Positions 6,851 to 10,365 of a DNA stretch of 10,365 nucleotides are shown here, in pieces. Every line of letters begins with the position of its first letter. The stretch's first letter is position 1. Origin of the DNA: Gracilaria vermiculophylla (Eukaryota; Rhodophyta; Florideophyceae; Gracilariales; Gracilariaceae); the NCBI GenBank assembly GCA_019155205.2, contig JAHNZQ020000308.1, forward strand, positions 1,506,684 through 1,517,048, read 5' to 3'. The notes beneath the pieces were generated by a model, which was not told where the DNA came from, did not search any database, and saw only the letters and a list, made by a program, of their open reading frames with translations. A program made the position numbers and the translations under genes.

Positions 6851-8016
6851 AGCACAATCACTTTCCTTTCCAGTCATTCGCTGTTCGACAAAGTCAAGAG
6901 CGGCAAGCGCTCCGCCCCCAAATTCGCCATTCATCTCTTCCTCCGCAGTTTGGACGAACGCTTTTTCGCTGTGCATCTCATTCTCGGCCAAGCTGCTTCC
7001 TATTTGGCGATGCAGCGGCGTGTAGCAGTACAAACACTGGTTCATACCAGGGTTCACTGCCAAATACATCTGAACATAACCGTTATCACAGCAGTTCGTT
7101 CGCCACGATCTACCATTAATGATCTCGATCTGGTTGAGATCTGAGATGACTACTATCTGATAGCATCACAAATGATACTTGGAAATCTCAGTGCAGATAA
7201 AATGACATTGATGTCGGAATCGAAACAAAACCCGGCACTGTACCCATGTTGAACGTTGCGCCCTGTGGCCTTGCCAGTAGCCAAAACAGTGCTATTGAAT
7301 CTAGCAAGCTGATTGCGTCGGAGTGAATTGGTCTCAACACCACCTTGACGGGTACCAAGAGTATCTACATTCTACCCAAGTGTAGAACACGGAGTCCGTC
7401 TTCCTTCAAAAGTACATCAGCGGCACAGTCTGCGCAAGCCATTGGTCCTATTGCGTGCCATACGTGTATCATCAGCCACGTGTACCCAATATATTCTCAT
7501 TATTTTTCAAAAGCCCCTCGGAAATGTCAGATTTAAGGCGTAGGACGGTTCAAGTTGCAGGTTGGACACTGTTGAACGCTGCCCGTCTGCAACGTGGCAG
7601 AGAGCGAGAGAAATGGTGCACGTTACTCATTGGCTGCACAGCCAAGGGCACGTGTTGGAAAAAAATGTATAAAAAGAAATGTGCAACAAGAGCAATGGAC
7701 CACGTGACTAATATGTGGAGCCTTTTTTTCTCTGACTTGTTGATACGCTTTCTTTCTCTTCCATCGGCATCGCTAGGTCCGGCTTATGAGCGCAGTCTAA
7801 AGCAGTATGCTTGCGTACACGTCTATCTGCAAGTTCTTTAAACAGCTTGTCCATTTTATGGTAATTTCTGAACTCTTCAAATGGACATAATTCATATCCC
7901 TACCGTTCCACAAAAATTTTCCCGCCTTATATACGGCCACATCGACGTAAATGTCTATGAAGGATTTCGCGCACTATATAAATAGGTTGAGTATCAAAAC
8001 GAGCTTGTGGCCTTAC
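6851..8016. other. Stretch without a gene, upstream of the opine dehydrogenase
   Basis: Mixed-composition sequence becoming AT-rich to the right. Open frames are short and unlike known proteins. It carries a cluster of CACGTG/RCGTG motifs (7453-7706), a TTGGCTG-CA-CAGCCAA inverted repeat at 7630-7645, and TATA-like words on the plus strand near 7668 and 7974, to which no gene can be linked. Confidence 0.4.
7453..7706. promoter_or_regulatory. Cluster of CACGTG / RCGTG motifs
   Basis: Three perfect CACGTG palindromes (7477-7482, 7649-7654, 7701-7706), two further ACGTG (7462-7466, 7592-7596) and one GCGTG (7453-7457) fall within about 250 bases. CACGTG is the E-box of bHLH factors, and RCGTG is the core bound by bHLH-PAS factors such as HIF. 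They lie about 1.2-1.5 kb upstream of the predicted opine dehydrogenase start. The motifs are seen directly; a regulatory role is inferred. Confidence 0.35.
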
Positions 8017-8018
8017 TA

Positions 8019-9164
8019 GAGTGCGTTTCAAAATCACAAAACCCCGAGAAAATGCGCCATAACTGTACTGTAGGCTGGTTTTTGCACAGCCTTTAGCTAA
8101 AAATATTTGAATAAAATTTATACACCGTCTTATCAGAAAAACTGTCTGGAGGCCCTCCACGTTTTAAACAAGAATAGCATTATATCGTCACATTGAACGC
8201 CTGGATTTACTCCGCCAGTTTTATTGCTCTAAAACTTAAATATACATAAGTCTTAATTGCTAACTTCGTCGAACATCCAACTCTTTATGGATTAAAACGA
8301 TATCTTTGACGCAGTAGAAAAACTCAGATCACTGAACAAAAAAATGTTAAAGTGCATTTTTTTGTGTTACGTTAGAAAGAACAATCTTTCTCACACATTG
8401 TCATGAACGTTTAATACACTGCAGAACAGCATAAAAACGTTATTTTTGCTTATTAAAAAAGTTTGATTTTGATGCCCGAGATTGTCTACCATTTTACTGG
8501 CGCGATCTTCTTAAACATTATTTATAAGTCTAACCCTGGTATTTGGAGAAAAATTTAATATTGGTCTGAGCGGGAACTTCTAAATACTTTTACCATAAAC
8601 TGTGCTTATGAAAACGACAATGAAAGCAAAAAATATGAAAACATGATATACAATTATTTGCTACGCTTTGATTATTGCATATATGTATAAACTTTCATTT
8701 TCCGCAGGATTATGCGCCCCTACACAATTCGGTTTTAGTCAGAAACTGGCTACAAGACTCAAATTGATCCGTTCTGGGGCAGCCAGTACGCAAGTCAAAT
8801 TGAAACCCAATCCCAATCGTTATAAAAGTGCTTGCATGAAGAATTTTTATGCGCATGAAACGCAGTTTCAGAGAGTTTTTAATCTGGAAATCTGTATCAA
8901 AAATTCCTGAAAGTCTGTCGCAGTTTCAACTGTAAAACTTTACACTAATGCTATGCAAAAAAGATGCAGTAGCATTTTTAAGCAAAACGGATGGAAAGAA
9001 ACATACTGGATGCCCCACAGTCAAGATTTATACATGAAGAACATATGTTTTAAAAACGATTTCTTGACTTTTTTTTTTCTGAAACCCATTTTTAGTGGCG
9101 TACAGTAAACGTGTACCATGTTTTTGAAGTTTTAAAGCATGCCATATGTTTTTGAAACAGTCTG
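8019..9164 (+). mobile_element. Tc1/mariner-like element, copy 2, full-length but decayed
   Basis: Same family as the copy at 3199-4248 but on the opposite strand. The left end reads TA (8017-8018), then GAGTGCGTTTCAAAA. The right end, reverse-complemented, reads TA (9165-9166), then CAGACTGTTTCAAAAACATAT. These match the inverted repeat of copy 1. The subterminal words GTGCGCC/ATGCGCC and ACTGTACTGTAG are shared with copy 1, in the same order. At 1146 bp between TA dinucleotides it has a plausible length for this family, with no large deletion apparent. It has many substitutions and stops, so it is older or less constrained than copy 1. Confidence 0.82.
8142..9010 (+). pseudogene. Tc1-like transposase, heavily decayed
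   Basis: The position of the start Met in copy 1 is CTG here (8142-8144), followed by SGGPPRFKQE against ARGPPLSKQE. Recognisable pieces follow in order across shifting frames: the CCAACTCTTTATGGATT block of the DNA-binding region (about 8276), KKFDFDARDC with a YWRDL piece near 8465-8510, NYLLRFDYC near 8650, QDYAPLH near 8713 (QDNAPVH in copy 1) and RNWLQDSN. The C-terminal part (8833 on) reads YAHETQFQRVFNLEICIKNS, stop, then KSVAVSTVKLY and MQKRCSSIFKQNG. Many stops and frameshifts make it non-functional. The 3' limit is approximate because the original stop is not clear. Confidence 0.8.
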
Positions 9165-9166
9165 TA

Positions 9167-9207
9167 AATTGTTAGGGGAACCAAAAAGGTTTGTATGCTT
9201 CAACTAC
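9167..9207. other. Short spacer between Tc1 copy 2 and LTR copy 2
   Basis: About 41 bases separate the TA that bounds the Tc1 copy from the TGT that begins the LTR. It matches neither element by eye and is probably host DNA. It rules out a direct junction like the one at 3198/3199. Confidence 0.5.
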
Positions 9208-9758
9208 TGTAGTACAGTGTCTTAAGGTGATATTGTGCTGTCTTTTTACGACGGGACATTCCTAAGGAGGGCTCTTATTTTATTAACTGAGCCACGTGAT
9301 GCATAATTCAGCCCACGTGCGCTACAGTGCCCTTGAGGAAGGGTAGAATTTAGATTTATTTTAGTTAATTGTTGCAGATACTTAATACAGTAGTAAGACC
9401 TGCCGAGTCGAGCTCCCGGCGTGATACTTAATCTGCCGATCGAGCTCCACCTCTGTGGATGTAAACCAAGCACCTTTGAGTCCACGTGTATTTTTCCGGT
9501 TGCAGACTCTCGTCAAAGATCCTAAGGTTTCAAAACCGCCAATCCCTAGGTCGCCTCGTAGCAGCGCCTGTTGGAGCATTAGCCGCCCAGTGAACCTCCC
9601 CCACCACTTAGTGTTTGCGGATCCCCTTTCATATTTTCCCCTGCTCGTGACAGCCATTACCGGAGACCGCCTTTGAAAATTTGCACCTTTGGAGTCAACA
9701 AAAACTCCTAGCGGACGTTGTGCTTAACCACCTCGAAAGAAGAACTGACGGTACCACA
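9208..9758 (+). repeat. LTR copy 2 (~551 bp, TGT...ACA)
   Basis: Matches LTR copy 1 from end to end, same orientation and same tips (TGTAGTACAGTG and GTACCACA), with scattered substitutions and a variable patch near 9222-9265. It carries three CACGTG motifs (9293-9298, 9314-9319, 9483-9488); the first is also in copy 1, and the second is CGCGTG there. Flanks (ACTAC on the left, ACTGT on the right) show no clear target duplication. It may therefore be the 5' LTR of another element running off the right edge, or an old solo LTR. The divergence shows the two LTRs are not the pair of one recent insertion. Confidence 0.68.
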
Positions 9759-9912
9759 ACTGTTCACCCGACTTAGAACGTCAGTTTCCTAAAGGAATTG
9801 CAAAAGTCGCGTCACAACAGTTTTTCTAGTTTGCAACAATCGGAACCGAAAGTGTACCTCTTCCTTAACGTGATTTGGAAGTGGAAGGAAATCACCCCCG
9901 ACCTACTCCCAT
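9759..9912 (+). other. Leader-like stretch after LTR copy 2
   Basis: About 154 bases between the LTR edge and the first ATG of the ORF that follows. In a plus-oriented element this would be the primer-binding site and leader. I see no TGG-initiated sequence resembling a tRNA 3' end at the LTR edge, so the primer, if any, is not identified. Confidence 0.25.
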
Positions 9913-10110
9913 ATGGACTCCTCAGAATCCCCAATGGAAACCCCTCTACGTGACCCTCAAGCAATCGACTCTGTTGGTTGGCGCAGCACGCGCAGCGCCC
10001 CCCAGGAGATGGCCGCCAGACTGAAGGACCATAAAAGTGTCCTTCGGAATCCTGGCTCCTCTGTGGAGCGTCTCAAGAATTGCCTTAGAGGAATGCACGA
10101 TCGGAGGTAA
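9913..10110 (+). CDS. Unrecognised 65-aa ORF downstream of LTR copy 2
   Basis: The reading frame starts MDSSESPMETPLRD and is hydrophilic and basic (for example AARLKDHKSVLRNPGSSVER). It stops at TAA 10108-10110. The same frame is open for another 32 codons after the stop (acidic, then Pro/Gln-rich) to a TAA at 10207-10209, hinting at one longer protein with a nonsense change. The stop lies inside GGAGGTAAGC, a good 5' splice-site consensus, so the ORF could instead be a first coding exon. Its place about 150 bases after an LTR fits the start of a Gag-like protein, but no motif confirms that. I do not recognise the family. Confidence 0.25.
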   Translation: MDSSESPMETPLRDPQAIDSVGWRSTRSAPQEMAARLKDHKSVLRNPGSSVERLKNCLRGMHDRR

Positions 10111-10365
10111 GCGGAATCCTCTGCGAAATCTCTGGAGAACGATGACGTGGAGTTTGAAGAACCGCACACGGCATCGCAGCCGCCACCTCAAGAGCTGCAG
10201 GGACGATAACACCTGGAGGCTAGATCCCTCCTAGAGTACTGTAGTATAGTGACCGTCAGGTAATTCTAGTATTTGGCGCCAAAGGTGGTGTGTACGGTTC
10301 GCATGGAGAACAGCCATGTGGACGACCTAGAGGTAATCTTAATTGCTAGATCAATTTTAGAATTT
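10111..10365. other. Right edge without a recognised gene
   Basis: Contains the 32-codon continuation of the preceding frame, a TGTAGTATAGTG at 10239-10250 that resembles the first 12 bases of the LTRs, and a perfect 12-bp palindrome TTTGGCGCCAAA at 10272-10283. Beyond 10250 the sequence does not follow the LTR. No gene seen. Confidence 0.35.

Noticed and set aside
6095..7069. Open frame extending the opine dehydrogenase by 325 residues at its N-terminus
   Set aside because: The added text is Arg/Ala/Pro-rich low-complexity from CpG-rich DNA, with no family resemblance. A TATA-like box lies inside it, and the ATG at 6094 has a good context immediately before the Rossmann fold.
6145..7144. 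Several Arg/Ala-rich open frames on both strands of the CpG-rich region
   Set aside because: Stops are rare in such sequence, and no fold-like pattern or motif is visible in any frame.
7630..7645. TTGGCTG-CA-CAGCCAA as an NFI site
   Set aside because: The half-sites match TTGGC/GCCAA, but the spacing is six bases rather than five; kept only as an inverted repeat in the intergenic note.
7668..7983. TATA-like words on the plus strand (near 7668 and 7974)
   Set aside because: No gene lies downstream on the plus strand except a dead transposase; AT-rich sequence gives such words readily.
10272..10283. TGGCGCC as a retroviral-type primer binding site
   Set aside because: Only seven bases match the common lysine-tRNA site, and the word belongs to a perfect palindrome; no LTR end lies just before it.
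1..10365. CRISPR array, tRNA, rRNA or bacterial operon
   Set aside because: No short regularly spaced repeats, no cloverleaf-like sequence and no gene clusters with bacterial start signals were seen.

Overview
The window looks like nuclear DNA of an invertebrate animal. It holds one intact, intronless-looking gene for an opine (octopine-type) dehydrogenase, a family typical of marine invertebrates. That gene sits among decayed eukaryotic transposons: two Tc1/mariner (DD34E) copies with TA target sites, and two copies of a ~550-bp LTR. Nothing points to a prokaryote: there are no operons, no ribosome binding sites and no tRNA or rRNA. The exact phylum cannot be read from this sequence.

Layout from left to right. 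(1) 1-2645 is a GC-rich stretch that ends in a purine tract directly before an LTR, so it is probably the inner part of an LTR retroelement. The best protein-like signal lies on the minus strand: one reading frame held from about 2406 down to 70, broken by six stops and followed by an AATAAA. I do not recognise the protein. (2) 2646-3198 is LTR copy 1. (3) 3199-4248 is a Tc1-like element on the minus strand; the LTR interrupts its transposase. (4) 4251-4846 has no gene and lies 3' of the opine dehydrogenase. (5) 4847-6094, minus strand, is the opine dehydrogenase (415 aa). It has a Kozak-like start, a TATA-like box near 6276 and a very GC-rich upstream region with an alternating CG tract. (6) 6850-8016 has no gene but carries a cluster of CACGTG/RCGTG motifs. 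(7) 8019-9164 is a second, more decayed Tc1 copy of the same family on the plus strand, with both ends and TA dinucleotides visible. (8) 9208-9758 is LTR copy 2, followed by a leader-like stretch and a short unknown ORF at 9913-10110.

How it fits together: only the opine dehydrogenase looks functional. The enzyme would reduce a pyruvate-amino acid condensation product with NADH, ending anaerobic glycolysis. The motif cluster upstream contains the core recognised by bHLH-PAS factors such as HIF, which would suit an anaerobic enzyme, but that link is inference. The transposons record a layered history: Tc1 insertion first, then an LTR element landing inside the Tc1 copy on the left. The two Tc1 copies flank the gene in inverted orientation.
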